Assembly (NCBI GenBank): GCA_023374025.1
Contig: SIJG01000006.1
Coordinates: 573,814-637,813 of the forward strand
Direction: 5' to 3'
Origin: Heterodera schachtii
Lineage: Eukaryota; Nematoda; Chromadorea; Rhabditida; Heteroderidae
DNA length: 64,000 nucleotides
Part shown: positions 19,997-32,900 of the stretch, piece after piece
Position numbering within the stretch: the stretch's first letter is position 1
Layout: every line of letters starts with the position of its first letter
Notes under the pieces: generated by a model
Told to the model about the DNA's origin: nothing
Seen by the model: only the letters and a program-made list of their open reading frames with translations
The model's database searches: none
Translations under genes and position numbers: made by a program

Positions 19997-22881
19997 TTAA
20001 ATCGAATTTTTCAAAATCTCCCTTTGCATACTGTTGATCTGATGTGCGACATTACGGTAGTTCGAGAAGCGGCTTATCGCTGGCGGCCAAATGAAAACCA
20101 AATAAACGAAGAGGCCAAAGGCCTGGAACGAAAGTCCAATCATTGCCGACCTGTGAAGAAAATTACCAAAAAATGCCCCCCAATTACGGTATTTCCTAAG
20201 ATTAGGAAATACTGTAGTAAGGTCAAAAGCTGACTTGAAATTTCTGACGACAGTAACCACGACAAGCGAAAGACACACAAAAAAATAGACAATTGGTAAC
20301 ACCAATGGCACTCGGAGCGCCTCGGGGTGAATGAGATCGGCACGATGGCCAAAACGGATGCAGAAGAGGGCCACCATTGTGCAGCAACGGACCACCTGCA
20401 AATTGGGGGGTAATTTATTTAATTGGGAATCAATTAAACACCAATGATCATTAAACAACGCTATAATGAAATTTTATTTGGAGGGATCAGAGATTTTGAA
20501 TATTTATTAATCTTTTAAGGAAAATAAATGAATGATCTGATAAATTATGAAATAAAAACTTGCCCAATTCGTAAACTCAACATATCCAATCAGTTCCTAA
20601 AAAATTGAAAAATTAAATTTAAAATAAAATGAAAGAGAGAAAAAGACGAACATCCAAATCACCAAGAAACGAGAAAAGCATAGCGAGAACAACCTAAAAC
20701 ATTCAAATAATTTTAACAGGCATATTTTCTTGGACTGATAAATGAATAATTTTTAACAAAAAATAATTAATTAATTAATTAATGCATACGAAAATGAAAA
20801 GTGCCGCCCGAGGACTGCCGTGTTGCCGGTTAATACACGAAATGAATGAGGGGAAATAACCATCCCGCGCAATGGCCCATAACATTCGGCTGCCCCCGAA
20901 TAAAGTGGCATTTAGAGAACTAAAAACAATTAAAAAAACAAATTAATCAAATAAAAAAGATGCCGAACCCAATCAGAACAATGCACACCAAAAAAGGCAT
21001 CAAATACTGAAGATAGCCGTGGAAGACACGCTCAGAGAATGTCTAAATCCGAACATGGCCCCTAAATTGGGGCAGATTTAGCGCAATACCCACGAGATCA
21101 GCTTAATTTAGAAGTCGACATTTTGGGTAAAATTAAATTTGGAAAAAATATTCATCCGTGAATTTGTTTGGCTTATATTTATTTACCCATTTTAAATATT
21201 ATAATTTTTATTATTTGAAATATGTATTATTTTGTTCTCACTAGAAAAATAAGCAGTTTTAAATTCGATTTGATTAAAATTTTCATTGATTTTTGGTTGT
21301 TTTTTTTACTAAAAAATTGCCACAATTTTTCGATTTTTTCTCTCCTCTGACCATGGCAATGGCATTTGATGTTCTCATTTCCGTCACAGTGAGAACCGCA
21401 AAATAGGACACATTCATTGTCATGTACAGCAGAATTACTATGGCCATGCCGGCGATAATGGCGAATGGCATTGTCCTAAACAATTAGTCAAAAAAAATAA
21501 AAATAAAATTTTCTGCGTCGTGCGGGAATCGAACCCGCCCCTACTGCTTGGAAGGCAGCAATGCTACCACTGCACCAACGACGCCATGTATTTATATTCC
21601 ATTATTGTTACTAAAATTATTTTCATTAAAACCAGTTTTGCTCATAAATGTCCAAATGAATTGTTTCTCAAATGTCATATTAAAAATCAATGTTTAATTA
21701 CACTAATTATGATTAGTTTAGGAAAAGAAGCAAAAAAAAAAAGTTCTGATTAGAATAAATTAAATTGATGATAATTTTTTAGAAATTAATAATTTAATTG
21801 TTTGATCTTTTAAACTGCATTTTGCACCTGTGCGGATGTGCAATGTCCTCAATGCCGGTGTTCAGAATGTCCCATCCTCCGTAGCTGAACAGTCCGCTGA
21901 ACAATGCCAACACGACTTTGCCCGGCTCGAAATTGCTGTTGGCAAAGGGTTGGGCGAAGTTGTTGGAATGGGCACCTGAGCAATTCGCGAGAGGGACAAA
22001 TGGTTAAAAAAGAACGGTGATTAATAAGAAAAAATTGAAAATTGATTTTGTAAAGTTGAAATTTGGTGAAAATGGATGCCAACCTTGAGTGACCCAAAAG
22101 AGAATTCCGGTCACAACAATAATGGCACAAGCGCCAATTTTTGCGATCATCGAAATGATTTGGAAGCGCGAAACGACGCCATTGATGGAGAAACAGTTGA
22201 GGAAGAACAAAGGCACTGAAATTATGATTAAAAAAAATTAGTGTTAATTAAATTAGAAAAAGGGATTAAAAACAAAATCGAAGGATTAATTTTAAATGAG
22301 GGAAAACTCGCGTAAAACGCTGAATGTGATCAGCTTATGGACAGCCGATTTGACGAAAGGATCGCAAAATTCCAACTAAAATTATTTTGAAAAATGAGAT
22401 TGTATTCATAAATTCCATTTCCGACCTTAAAGCCACGGACAAAATATTCGGTGAATGTCTCCGCTTGGATGGCCAACGAGCCGGGCCCCATGAAAATGCA
22501 GGAACACGTCATGAAGGCAAATGCCAACCCAACCCATCGCATGTGGCACAGATAGGCAAAGTCACAGCCCGACTTGCGAATGCTGGTGCCAAGCTCCAAA
22601 TAGCAGAGGGCACCTGCGCACGGAAAATGAGGCATTTTAAAATGGCACAAAAATTTTAAAAAATGGAATTTATTTGAAAAAGGACCCAAAATGGTGATCA
22701 GTCCGGAGGCCAACCAAATGAGCAGTGAAGCGCCCACTGATTGGACATTGTTCAGAATGCCGGTGGGAGTGATGAAAATGCCGGAGCCGATCACACAGCC
22801 AAGGATGTACGAAGTGGCAGCCCAACGGCCCATCAAATTGCCGCCGTTTCCACTGGCGTCAGCTTCGATAATTGTGTCCAT
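19997..22881 (-). CDS. SLC7/APC-family amino-acid transporter (AAT-like)
   Basis: A multi-exon gene encodes a 12-TM amino-acid permease of the plasma membrane, related to light chains of heteromeric transporters. The first exon (from 22881) has the TM1 substrate-binding signature 'GSGIFITPTGIL'. Later exons hold a TM3 'GALCYLELGTSIRKSG', a TM5/6 region, 'FSGLFSYGGWDILNTGIED' (TM6b), 'TMNVSYFAVLTVTEM' (TM7), 'TFSERVFHGYLQYLMP', 'GSLNATLFGGSRM' (TM8), 'YFPSFISCINRQHGSPRAAL' and a C-terminal TM pair ending at a stop at 19997. Exons near 20230 and 20070 are separated by a GT-AG stretch of 80-odd bases that is also open, so retention is possible. The tRNA at 21514 lies inside an intron. Substrate is unknown; neutral or cationic amino acids are typical of the family. 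Confidence 0.88.
21514..21584 (-). tRNA. tRNA-Gly (anticodon UCC)
   Basis: The reverse complement starts GCGTCGT and ends ACGACGC plus discriminator A, giving a perfect 7-bp acceptor stem. It has an A box (TGGTGCAGTGGTA), an anticodon loop CTTCCAA with anticodon TCC, and a B box GGTTCGATTCC. It is 71 nt with no intron. It sits in the same orientation inside an intron of the SLC7 gene, between the exons at 21829-21976 and about 21350-21480. Confidence 0.95.
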
Positions 22882-25580
22882 TTAATGGCAAAAATAATAA
22901 AGCATTCGGGAATGAAAATTAATTAACAAATCATTCATTAATTAATCATAAAATTACTCAATGCCTGCTGAAATGCTTCTTTTCTTTCAATTAAATGCTA
23001 TGAATAAAATCATTTGATCGATATTCCCTTTTAAATGTTAGCTTAATAGAAGCTAATTAAGGGAAATGATGAAAGTGCATGCTTTCTTTTCTTTATTTAT
23101 TTGCTGTGATTATCGGTTGTATTGTAAATATTTGACTTTCGATGCCCTCTCATTTTTTTGAATATTTGTTTTTCTCTTCAGCTTAATGCGATTATAATAA
23201 AACATTTTGACAATGCGGATTTCTGTGTATAAAATAAAAAAATGTAATTAATTTGTAATAATAAAAGCCGAAAAACCGAGGGAGGGATTTACCGAAGGGA
23301 TTCCGAGCCAAAAACACATAAAATCGGCGGAAAACATTTCATACAAAAAAAACGTGGACTTTTTATGATTATCGATGAAGTGAAATGGGCGGGGGGAGAG
23401 AATGGGATTTTAATGGGCATTAAATTAATTAATTAAAAATATTTAAAAAATAAAAGGAAGTTGGAATGATTGATCAAAATGACCAAAGCAACAAACAATT
23501 GAATAAATAAATAAATAATCATTCATTTTTTGATCGGATTGGATGGATTCACAACAAATAATTCCCCCACACTCATAACAATTAATCATTTTTGAGCAAT
23601 TAAACCAATGTTTTTATCAGGTCAAGGACAGAAACAAACAACAGAATAATGACCAACCGAAAAAACAGCCAAAAATTACATAAAAATATTAAATATTTTT
23701 TAAAAAGCCTTCATTTTAATTTAAAATTATTATTATACAATTATATATCTTCTACTGTTGAAATTACATTCGCACAATTTTCTTAATTGCATTTCAAAAA
23801 TGTTCAATTAAATACCAATAAAAATATAAATTCATTCCAAATAAAATAAATGGGCATTTTTTTCTAATTTAATAAAAATATTTAAGCGTAATTATCGAAA
23901 TTATAGCGAAAAACGGCGATCAATTCGAATATAATTTTGATGATGAATGAGTGATGATGGCCTTCTCATTCCCGTCGAAGCGCAGCACAAAAGAAAGGAG
24001 ACGGACCGCGGCGAAACGGAAGAAAAGGCGGAGGAACGGACGGACGGAGGGACGGAACAATGGCCAAAAAATGGGAAAAGGCACCGCAAAAGCACAAAAT
24101 GGGGACAAACCGAAGGAAAAGCGAAGGAAAAGCGGAAAATTAATTGAAAAAACAATTAAATAAATTTAATTGGAAAAAATAGAAGAAAAAATGAATTATT
24201 CAATATTAATCTGTCATTTTGTCAATCCTTTTCACCCCTTTTTGAGAAATTAGCAAAACAATTAAAAACAGAGGCAAAAAGACAAAAAGAGCCTCCGCTG
24301 AAGAAAGTGGCATGCCGTGGAAATCTTTTTTGAAATTTGCATGGGATTATCTTTAAAAGAGTTTGAACCAAAGCGACAAAGTTTGAAAAAGTTAGCTTTT
24401 TTTGCGGTGGAGTTGACAAGCGGCACCGGACAAATTTTCAGAAAATTAAGTAAATTTATTATTAAAATTTGAACTAAATGCCAAAATTGTGACAAATTGA
24501 GGAAAATAAGCGGAAAATGCCAACAAAAGTATCTGTGCTGTTCTCAAATCGATTTCGTAACAAAAAACAGTAAAACCGTTTTAATGAACAACCGAATTTT
24601 AAAATTTATAATTGCGAATTATTCAAATATTTTTTTAGTTTTATTTCATCATCCAATCCATTGCCTAATTAGTCTCACTCATTTTGCCAGGTGCAACTAC
24701 GAACCTCGTCCCCTTCCGCCCCCCTCTGTCTCGTCCTCCTCCGTTGGCCTTCTGTCCGCTTAAGCGTTTAACCCCCGGGCGGAAGGGAACCGGTTCATTT
24801 TCTTTTGTTTTTCAATTTTGTTGACTGGCCACAATGGCGTGTGCTGCTGCTACTGCTTGATGAACCCGTCCCTCCCTCCCTCCCTCCCCAAGCCCCATCA
24901 CGCATTACTTCTCTCTCTCTCTCTTAGGCGGTTAGGTGACTGACTGATCAGATAAGAGAAGGCTTGTTGGTCCGATCAGTGCCTGTGCTGCTGTTGTTTC
25001 TCGCCGGGACCCGTCCGTTTGCCGTCGGTGGTACTCTCGTCGATGGAGCCACAAGAGGCGGGAGCAGGGGGAGGGGGGGGAGGGGGGGGGAGTAGGGGCG
25101 GAAGGCAGGCGGCTGAGGGGGCGGGGAGCGGACTGGTTGGACTCGGCTGCTGCCAAGAGGCGCTGCTGATGTAGAATAGAGCTCTTGCTCTGCTTCTTTC
25201 TGTTTGCCCATCCCCGTCGGGGAAGCGGGGAGGGGGGGGGGGGGGGGGACGAGTCACAAAGTCCCAACCCTTCCCTCCCCGCCCCTTCCGAGTCCCTTCC
25301 CGAGAGTCCCCTCCCTCTTCCATTGCGTCTCCCCTCCCACCCCCCGTCATCCTTCTCATGATGATGACAATGTGTTGTCCCCCTTTTCACAGTCCGTCCC
25401 AATCGATCCGTCTTGAGTCCCACCGACCGGCTCTATTTCTTATCACAAATGATGTGCAAAACTCGATTATCCGCTTAATGTGCGAAATGAATACGCTTCA
25501 CCATTTTTTTGAATATTTTGGATGCTTTTTTGGGATATTTTAGCTGTGATTACATTACATATTATTCTCCTCTGAGCATG
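22882..25580. other. Long intergenic region
   Basis: Mostly A+T-rich, with TTAATTAATTAATT-type runs, purine-rich sequence at 23980-24150 and C/G-tract-rich DNA at 24870-25340. Open frames here are low-complexity and lack domains or splice-consistent partners. A 5' exon of the next plus-strand gene may lie near its right end. Confidence 0.4.
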
Positions 25581-25582
25581 CC

Positions 25583-26920
25583 AATGTGATGGGAGAGCGC
25601 TCTATCGGTGCCATTGGTGCCGCCGCGGGTGGACCCGAGGGAATGCCACCGCCACCGCTGCAGGAGGTGCTGCAGCACGGCACAATTGGTCACACTTTTT
25701 GGCATTTGAAAAATTAATAATTCAAACAACAGGCAATTTCCTAGGCTCATCCCTTGAAGGTAATTAATTGCAAGAATTAATTAATTAATTATCCCCCAAA
25801 TGCCATTCCTTCCCCTCAGGGGTCGAGTCGGGTTTCATCCGCTGCGTTTACACAGCGAAAAATCGTAGTGCCAACACAGTGACTTTGTTGTGCGAGAAAA
25901 TGGAGGGCTGCTGCTTGGGCGGATGCTGTCCAAAAGACCAATTTTGGTAAAGTGTAAAAATGGGTACAGAATGCCATGGACACTTTTTGTGTCAGTTTTA
26001 AATTACCATATTAACCAATCTTGAATTTGTAAGTCGGTACCGGGAATTTGGAAAACCCGGGACCTTTCTTTATCCCGGTTTTGGGCTGCTCAAAAACTGA
26101 AAAATCGTAAAATCCGGTCGAAGCCGGGACCGGGACTATTCCCGGTCAGACCAACTCTTTTTGAATTGGATTGGGTTGTGCCATTAAACTTTGTGCCCTT
26201 TTTTAAAGTGTTCCCTTTTAGGATGACTGGCCTTATGATTCTGTTGGTTTTTGTGCTGCTTTTGCTGTGCATTGGCACCATTGTTATGCTGATTTGCTAT
26301 CAGAGGAGCAAAGTGCAGCAGAGGAGGACAGAAAAGGAACTTTACGAGGCCACAAATTTCACTGGTGGCGGCGCCAGGGGAATGCCCCCGGGGGCGGAAG
26401 TGAGTGAGAAATATTGAAAAAAAAGTTAAAAATGAATACCAAAATATTAAACCTAAATGTCAAAATAGGCTTTAACATTATTGCCCGCAAAAAAAGGTGT
26501 TTGTAATTCCGCCCATAAAATCAGTCAATTAGTTTTATTAGTTCATGCTTGAGAATCGCGAACTTAAGCAAAATGATTCATTAGAATGGTTAATCAAATC
26601 AAGAATTTAATTTCTCAGAGTTTTAAAATGGAAAAGTAAGCATTTTTGGATCAAAAGTGGGTCAATTTGAATAATAAATGAGTCAATCAGAGCTTTGCTT
26701 TTTAATTTGCATTTTTCAGTTGGCACATAGCGGTGGCATTTATTCCCGGCCGATGTACGGCACAACGACCGCAGTGCCGGCACAACCGACCCAATTTGGG
26801 CATCATCAACAGCAGCAGTCCCAGCAATTGCAGCAGCAGCATTATGCGGCGAGTGCGGGACCAATGGGGGGACAGTGCCAATACGGCGCCGGCGGGGGGA
26901 CGGCGACACGGCGATTTTAA
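25583..26920 (+). CDS. Cys-rich single-pass membrane protein (CX/Shisa-like), 5' end unresolved
   Basis: Secure exons are 25820-25946, 26222-26399 and 26720-26920, with GT/AG junctions and matching phases. The first ends in a Cys cluster, 'LLCEKMEGCCLGGCCPKD'. The second is a transmembrane helix 'MILLVFVLLLLCIGTIVML', followed by a basic cytoplasmic segment. The third is a Gln-rich, His/Pro/Gly tail ending 'GTATRRF'. Ectodomain with CC-x3-CC, one helix and a low-complexity tail is the layout of nematode CX-module or Shisa-like proteins; I infer that by pattern only. The stretch at about 25583-25761 joins in phase and may be an upstream exon, but no signal peptide or start was found. A CCCGGGA-rich repeat sits in its second intron. 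Confidence 0.6.
26035..26155. repeat. CCGGGA-rich dispersed repeat
   Basis: Repeated ACCGGGA, CCCGGGACC and TCCCGGT motifs in both orientations lie inside an intron of the Cys-rich membrane protein gene. The same motif vocabulary forms the mobile elements at 32010-32206 and 50174-50591, so this is probably a degraded relative. Confidence 0.5.
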
Positions 26921-27582
26921 AAAATGAAAATTAAAAAAGTGTAGCGTTTAATTGAGCGATTTCAAATGTTAGTGCCATCAGCAAAATTAACATGAAGAAA
27001 AAGGGGCAGTGAAAAAAAAAGTTAAGGCATTTGGTCTTAAATGAGAGGACTTTTTGCCCATTTTCTTTGCATTTTCGAAATGCCTTTTAAACCAACCGAA
27101 ATCCTCGTAAAATTTGAAAATTTGCTCACCTTTCCTTTGCTGGGGTTGCGTCGAAGTTAACTTTTTGGACTTTAAATTCTCAGAAATGAATTTTCATTCC
27201 ATTAAATATTTTGGAAATTTATCATTAAACGAATTGTAATCGGAAACATTTTGACGCCCTCATTTGTCAGCTCGCTTCGTGCATTCATTCATTCAAACAC
27301 TTTGTTTAAATTTAATTGTTTACTTTTTTAATTTTCTTTTAGTGCCCAATTTGTCTTTTGTGTTTATCTTTGGATAATTTTTTAACTTTAATTGGTTATT
27401 TCTGTATTATTACCGTATTAATTACCCTACTTAATTTGTTGTTTAATGGATTCAGAAATTTCTAATCTCATCATTCACTCTCTTTTGCCTTTTGTGTTCT
27501 GTAAATGTCAATTGTTTTGTCATTTTCCGTCTTTCCACCCCCTAATTCATTTTTTGTACACTTTACACAACAAAAACAGCAT
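26921..27582. other. Intergenic region between convergent genes
   Basis: A+T-rich DNA between two convergent 3' ends, with no recognised gene or structured RNA. Confidence 0.4.
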
Positions 27583-29642
27583 TTAAACAGTAACAACAAC
27601 AATTTTGACCATTAGGTCGGGATTTTCAAATGTGATTTGCTCGAGAGTGCCGTCCAACAATTCGCGCACTTCGGCAAATTTGGGCCTTTCTTCCGGCCGA
27701 TCACTCCAACAGCGGAGCATTAAACTTTCACTTAAATTTTCAAAAATTAAATGCAGCTTTTCGTTTTTAGCCCTTCCCCATTAAAAATTGAAATCTGTTA
27801 AAATCCCACTAAATTTGGTCGGGACACGCGCACGGGCGCACCAATCGCCACCCGCGCTGCTCCTTGTCGCCCTTCAGAAGCGTTAGCATGTCGCGGAAGT
27901 CCGTCTTCTCTCCGTAGGGCTGCGCGCCGCGGCTAAAACACTCCCAAATGAGCACGCCAAATGCCCACACGTCCGTTTTTTCGGAAAACTATAAAAACAT
28001 TGCAAAGATTATTAAAAACGAAAAATTGACTTAATTAAACGTAAAAAATAAAAATTATAAAAATAAATTTTTGAAATTAATAGAATAAAAATTCACAAAA
28101 CGTTGGAATTATTTTGTGCCAGCTTAAAAAATCATTTTCCAACATTGGCATTGCCTTGCAATTTCTGAAAATTTGGCCGTCCTCGTCAAAACATTCGATG
28201 GCCACCCATCGCAGCGGCAACGGCACGGGGCTGGAGCAGGAATAGGCCGTGTCCGTGCCGAAGTGGCGGCTTAGGCCAAAGTCCGTGATTTTGATCTCCG
28301 TTCCCTCCCCGTTGAGCCTGGCATTTGTTTTTTATTATTTCACAATTTGATTAAAATTAATAATTATTTCGATTTTAACTGTCAATAATTGCTTTCCAAT
28401 ACTTTTTAATTCGTTCATAATTAATTAATTAATTAATATCCATAAATAACCGATTATAATTGTCCCTCCTTCCCATTTCATTTCCCCCTCTTTTTACATG
28501 CAATTTCGCGTGGCTAAATCGCGGTGCACAATGTGCTTGCTGACCAAATATTCCATTCCTTCGCATATTTGGCGAAGAAAATTGAAAATGTGACCAACCG
28601 TAACAGTCTAAAAATAGGAAATTTGAAAATTTATTCTTTAAACGATTTTTGAATTAAATTAACAAAAATTAGTCCAACAAATTAATAATTAATTAATCTG
28701 TAATTTCTTTTGTAAAACAATGAGTAGCCAATAAAAAATGATAAACAATGAAATTAATGTCATTTAGCCAAAGTGTTATAATTAAGTAATTACTTTCCAC
28801 TCATTCCCTTCGCCATCTGATTCCCCGATTAATTGATTTAATTGATTGATTTATTTTTTCCCCCGTCTCTAATTAGTGCCGTAATCGATGGCTAATTAGA
28901 TTAATTATCCGTGCAAAAATGATATCCCCCGGCGCACATTTCGCTTGTCCACAAGGAATGTGTGCAGGTCGCCGCCCGCCATAAACTCGCTGACAATGCG
29001 CACGTCGTCGAACGCGTCGCGGTAGAAGCCGACGTACTCCACCACGCGCGGGTGCCGCAGCTGCGCGTTGATGCGCGTCTCGGCGATGATGGACTGCACG
29101 CGGAACGCGTCCTTTGACGGCACTTTGACCACCACCCGGCGGAATTCCGCTTCCGTGAAGCGGAAACGACCGTAATACACGCGCGAGTTGGGGCCTACTG
29201 ATAAATATGGGGTGAATTGAAAAAATAATTTAAATGTTTCAAATTGATTTTAACCGGAATAGATCAATTTCTCAATGTCGATCACTGTTGGGTCCAATTC
29301 GTGCACTTTTATTGGATTGAAGTACAAATATGCTTAATGGTCAATTAATAAATGTAATGAATGCAAAAACTTGTCATGACAAAAGTCTTGATTAACATGG
29401 CTCTTAAAATTGCATTAATTGGCGGATGAAACCTAATTGAGAAAATTCACCCAGAATGACCAAATTGAGCTAAGTAAACTGATTAGTTTTGACAAGGCAA
29501 TGCCAAAATGGACATTAATGAGAGCCAGATTATTTCAATTAAAAATTGTGCTTAATTACCTTTTATGTCCATGAAAAAGCCGGCAGTGCCATAGGAAAAG
29601 CGACTTCGTCGCATTTTGAACAGGAAAAAGATGAAAAAGCAC
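27583..29642 (-). CDS. Receptor-type tyrosine kinase, apparently lacking an ectodomain
   Basis: The first traceable exon (29642 to about 29560) encodes a hydrophobic segment and basic stop-transfer, 'CFFIFFLFKMRRSR'. A juxtamembrane exon (about 29250-29330) follows. The kinase domain then has 'VVKVPSKDAF' (beta-3 Lys), 'EFMAGGDLHTFLVDK', the catalytic loop 'HRDLATRNC', 'TDFGLSRHF', 'EKTDVWAFG' and 'ESLMLRCWSDRPEERP', with a stop at 27583. The HRDLATRN loop places it among tyrosine kinases. The intron before the 'EKTDV' exon starts with GC. The close paralogue at 34114-37691 has an ectodomain; here only about 340 bp separate the TM exon from the GH18 gene, and only a weak signal-like stretch is visible near 29740. 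It may be a truncated or membrane-anchored cytoplasmic kinase. Confidence 0.8.
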
Positions 29643-29984
29643 CTTAAAGAGAGAAAAATGAATTGAAATTGTTAGAAATTGCTGACGAAAGGAAGCAGAA
29701 AATGCCAAAAGAAGAAAAATGCCAGCAAAAAACGTAAACAAAAATTTGGTGAGGCAAAAGTGAGTGTCAAAATCAGCGGAAGAAGCGGACAGACAATCGT
29801 TTTTCTAAATTATAAATTAAAATAATGATTTTTCTAATTATTTTTGAAACTGACTTTTTTCATTAGTTTTGCCACTGGCAGCCCAAGTCTGTTCACTCCG
29901 CCAAGTTCTCGCGCAATTGTGCCAATTAGGGGATAGGGGCCTAATTAATTAAGCAACAATTAGAGAAGATAATGAAAGCATATT

Positions 29985-32900
29985 TCAAAAAAATGATAAA
30001 CCATCATTTTTGCTGTTTGGGCACACTTCGTTAAAGTCGTCGTAATCAATCGCCCAAATGTAAGTGCCGCCCAATCCCTTCTGCCGGAGCCATTCCATCT
30101 TAATTAAATTTAATCACAATTTAAATTGGGAACTAATTGCTTGGCTTTGCTAATAGAAAACCTTAATCCGAATGCTCCGCTGGTCGTCATAACTGAACCA
30201 TTGGTTTCCGTGCGCAAGAAAATACGGCGATTTTGTCTCCTCGTCAAAGAATCGCTTTGTTCTGCTTGAGGCCAACATCACGCAAACCTAATGTAGAAAA
30301 GCGGATGTGATTAAGATAATGCAATTAGACTTTAATTGGCCCGCTCATTTTAAAATTGGCAAAAGAATTAAAAAATCAAATAAAAAAGCAAAGTTTTAAA
30401 TTGTTTCTACCTTTTTACATTTTATTTGAGAACGCTCTTTTGAGTATTCTTTAAATTTTTTCGACTTTTTTTTCAATTGCTAGATTATGCTTTTAAATTT
30501 GGTGTTTTTGAGCAATAATATTCTTTAATAAATCAAAGTTTTCATGGACTCTTTCGGCACAGCCAAATTCTTAGCTCCTCTCAATTTTTGAAACTACGAT
30601 TTTCCAATTCCTTTCTAATTAACCAATTGTTAACAAATCCATCCCCCAATTGCTTCTCTGTGCCCACTTCGTAATAAGCGGCAGCGCCGGCCGACCGCGT
30701 GTATTTCTGTGGCTTCGATGCCGGCGCCGTTGTGCCAATGTCCGCCTGATGGGTGGGGTCTTTCAGTGTCCATCCCCGGCCGAAAATTGGGATGCCAATT
30801 AAAATTTTGGACAAAGGTACTCCCCCATTTGTCCAATAATTAACAGCGTCCTCCTTAATGAGTTTATCAATTAGTTAATTACATCTCATTTGGATTAATT
30901 AGTAATTATTTATCGTATTTTATAATGACAGTAAATTTATTTAAATTAGTATTATAACTTTAAAATTGTGCTTAATTTCACTCATTCACTCACCACATTC
31001 CATTGCTTTTTGCGTTCATCGCTTTCATTTTTACGTCCAAACAATGGGGCGTTGAACCCCGTTTTTGGCTCCAAAGAATCATAAAATTGAAAGTCATATG
31101 TTTTCACATGAACTTGGTCAACGGCACTAAAGAATAATTAATTGATGAAAATTCAAGATGTCATTTAACTTTAATTAATTGATTACTAATTGCTTAATTA
31201 CGGCCACTCACTCACTCGGCTATTGCCGTGATGTTGTAACTTCGGTCAATTATCTCCCGCTTGCCCTCCACTTCGACAGTGATCAGAAGCCTTTGCCATC
31301 CGACGCGACTTTCCTCGACGGCCGCTTCCATAAGCTCCTAAATATATTTTAATAGTTATACTATTTGAAAATATATTAATTGTTGATTAAATGCAAAAAA
31401 CCCTCAAAAATATGCCGTAATTTTCTTTGCTTTCGGCATCGTCCGGGTTGTCCCAATCGACGTCAATGCCATCAAAATCAAAGCGACGCACCCATGAAAT
31501 GGCAGTCGTAATAAAAGTGCGCCGATTTTCAGCACTTTAATTAAATCCAATTAAATAGAAATTACATTTAAATTGTATTAAAAATTCCATTAATTTCATT
31601 ATATTATACAAATTGTTCTTGTTGATTAGAATCATTTTACTTGCTGAGCATCGCTTGGAACAGCTTATTTGGAAATGATCGTCCTCCGAATGATAAAAGT
31701 GTCTTTAGCCCCGGGTCGTATTCCTTAAAAATTAATTTAATATTTTTATGCTAATTAATTTTAAACTTGCCTTTAATGAAGTAAACCGTCCATAATATCC
31801 CTTGGGATATTCTGAAGTCATTGCGGTGTCCGAGGGATCATATGCTCTAAACTGTCGAATATGAACATTTATGATAATTGTTTTAAGGAATTATTAAACA
31901 TTCGTAATTTTTTTGGATTTGTTTAAGTCTTTTTTTGATTTATTTGTGATTAAAAAAATTTTGCAAATTAATTTAAAGAGGCGAATTAATTAATTAAATA
32001 AGTTCGGATTAGAGCTGAGCGGGACCGGGACTGGTACTGAAAAAACGGGTACAACTGAGTACCCAGTCCCGGTTTTGACCAATTTTGACCGGGACCGGGA
32101 AATTCCCGGTTTTTTTCCGGTTTTCCCAGCCAAAAAGTCCCGGTTTTTCAACCCGAAAATTCCCGGTCCCGGTTTTTGTCAAAATTCCCGGTCCCGCTAA
32201 GCTCTAGTTCGGATAATAAAGTTCTGTGTATGTTTTCCCAGAAGCCTGTTCCTGTATGTTTTCCAACATAGAAACCTTTGGTCCGGTTTTTTAAAATGTC
32301 AGAGCTCAATAATTAATAATGCCACTTAATTAATTGGTATTATGGTAATTGACTTTGCGCTAAAATCTTCGTTCATCCACCCGAACGCGTAGAAAAGGTG
32401 CGTGCACAGTCCGGGGATGTACTGCTCGGGCTCGAACTTGGCCTGCCCCTCTCTGAACACGGCCCAACTCGCGTAGTAACAGGCGCGGACAAAGTCGGCG
32501 GAAGAGACGCCCGCTGAAGCAAAAAGTGGGAATCAATTAAATAAAACTAATTATTATTTAAAAAACCTAAAATAAAAGTTGCCGTGGCAATGAAAAATAT
32601 TTTAATCGAAAAATAGGCAATAATTTTTGAAGACATTAATTAGGGCAAATAAATAAATTAAATCTCTGAATATTATGATTATTACAATTTGATGAAAATA
32701 ACATTGGGAAATTCAATTGATCACCGAATTTTTAATAATGCAAAGTCAATAATGGGAAGGACTGAACTGATCGATCAAAATCACTGAACAGCGGTAAATT
32801 CATTCTTTTTTCTATTTTATTTTATTTTTTGACTAATTAAGTGGAGATTTTCGGTCTATCCGATTAAACAAAATAAATTTTAATGGCCAACGGAAAATTT

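Noticed and set aside
23947..24163. Lys/Arg/Glu-rich plus-strand ORFs
   Set aside because: The purine-rich tract gives charged residues in every frame; no start context or neighbouring exons were found.
24932..25423. Pro/Ser/Arg-rich minus-strand ORFs
   Set aside because: They come from C/G tracts in low-complexity DNA, overlap in three frames, and show no domain.
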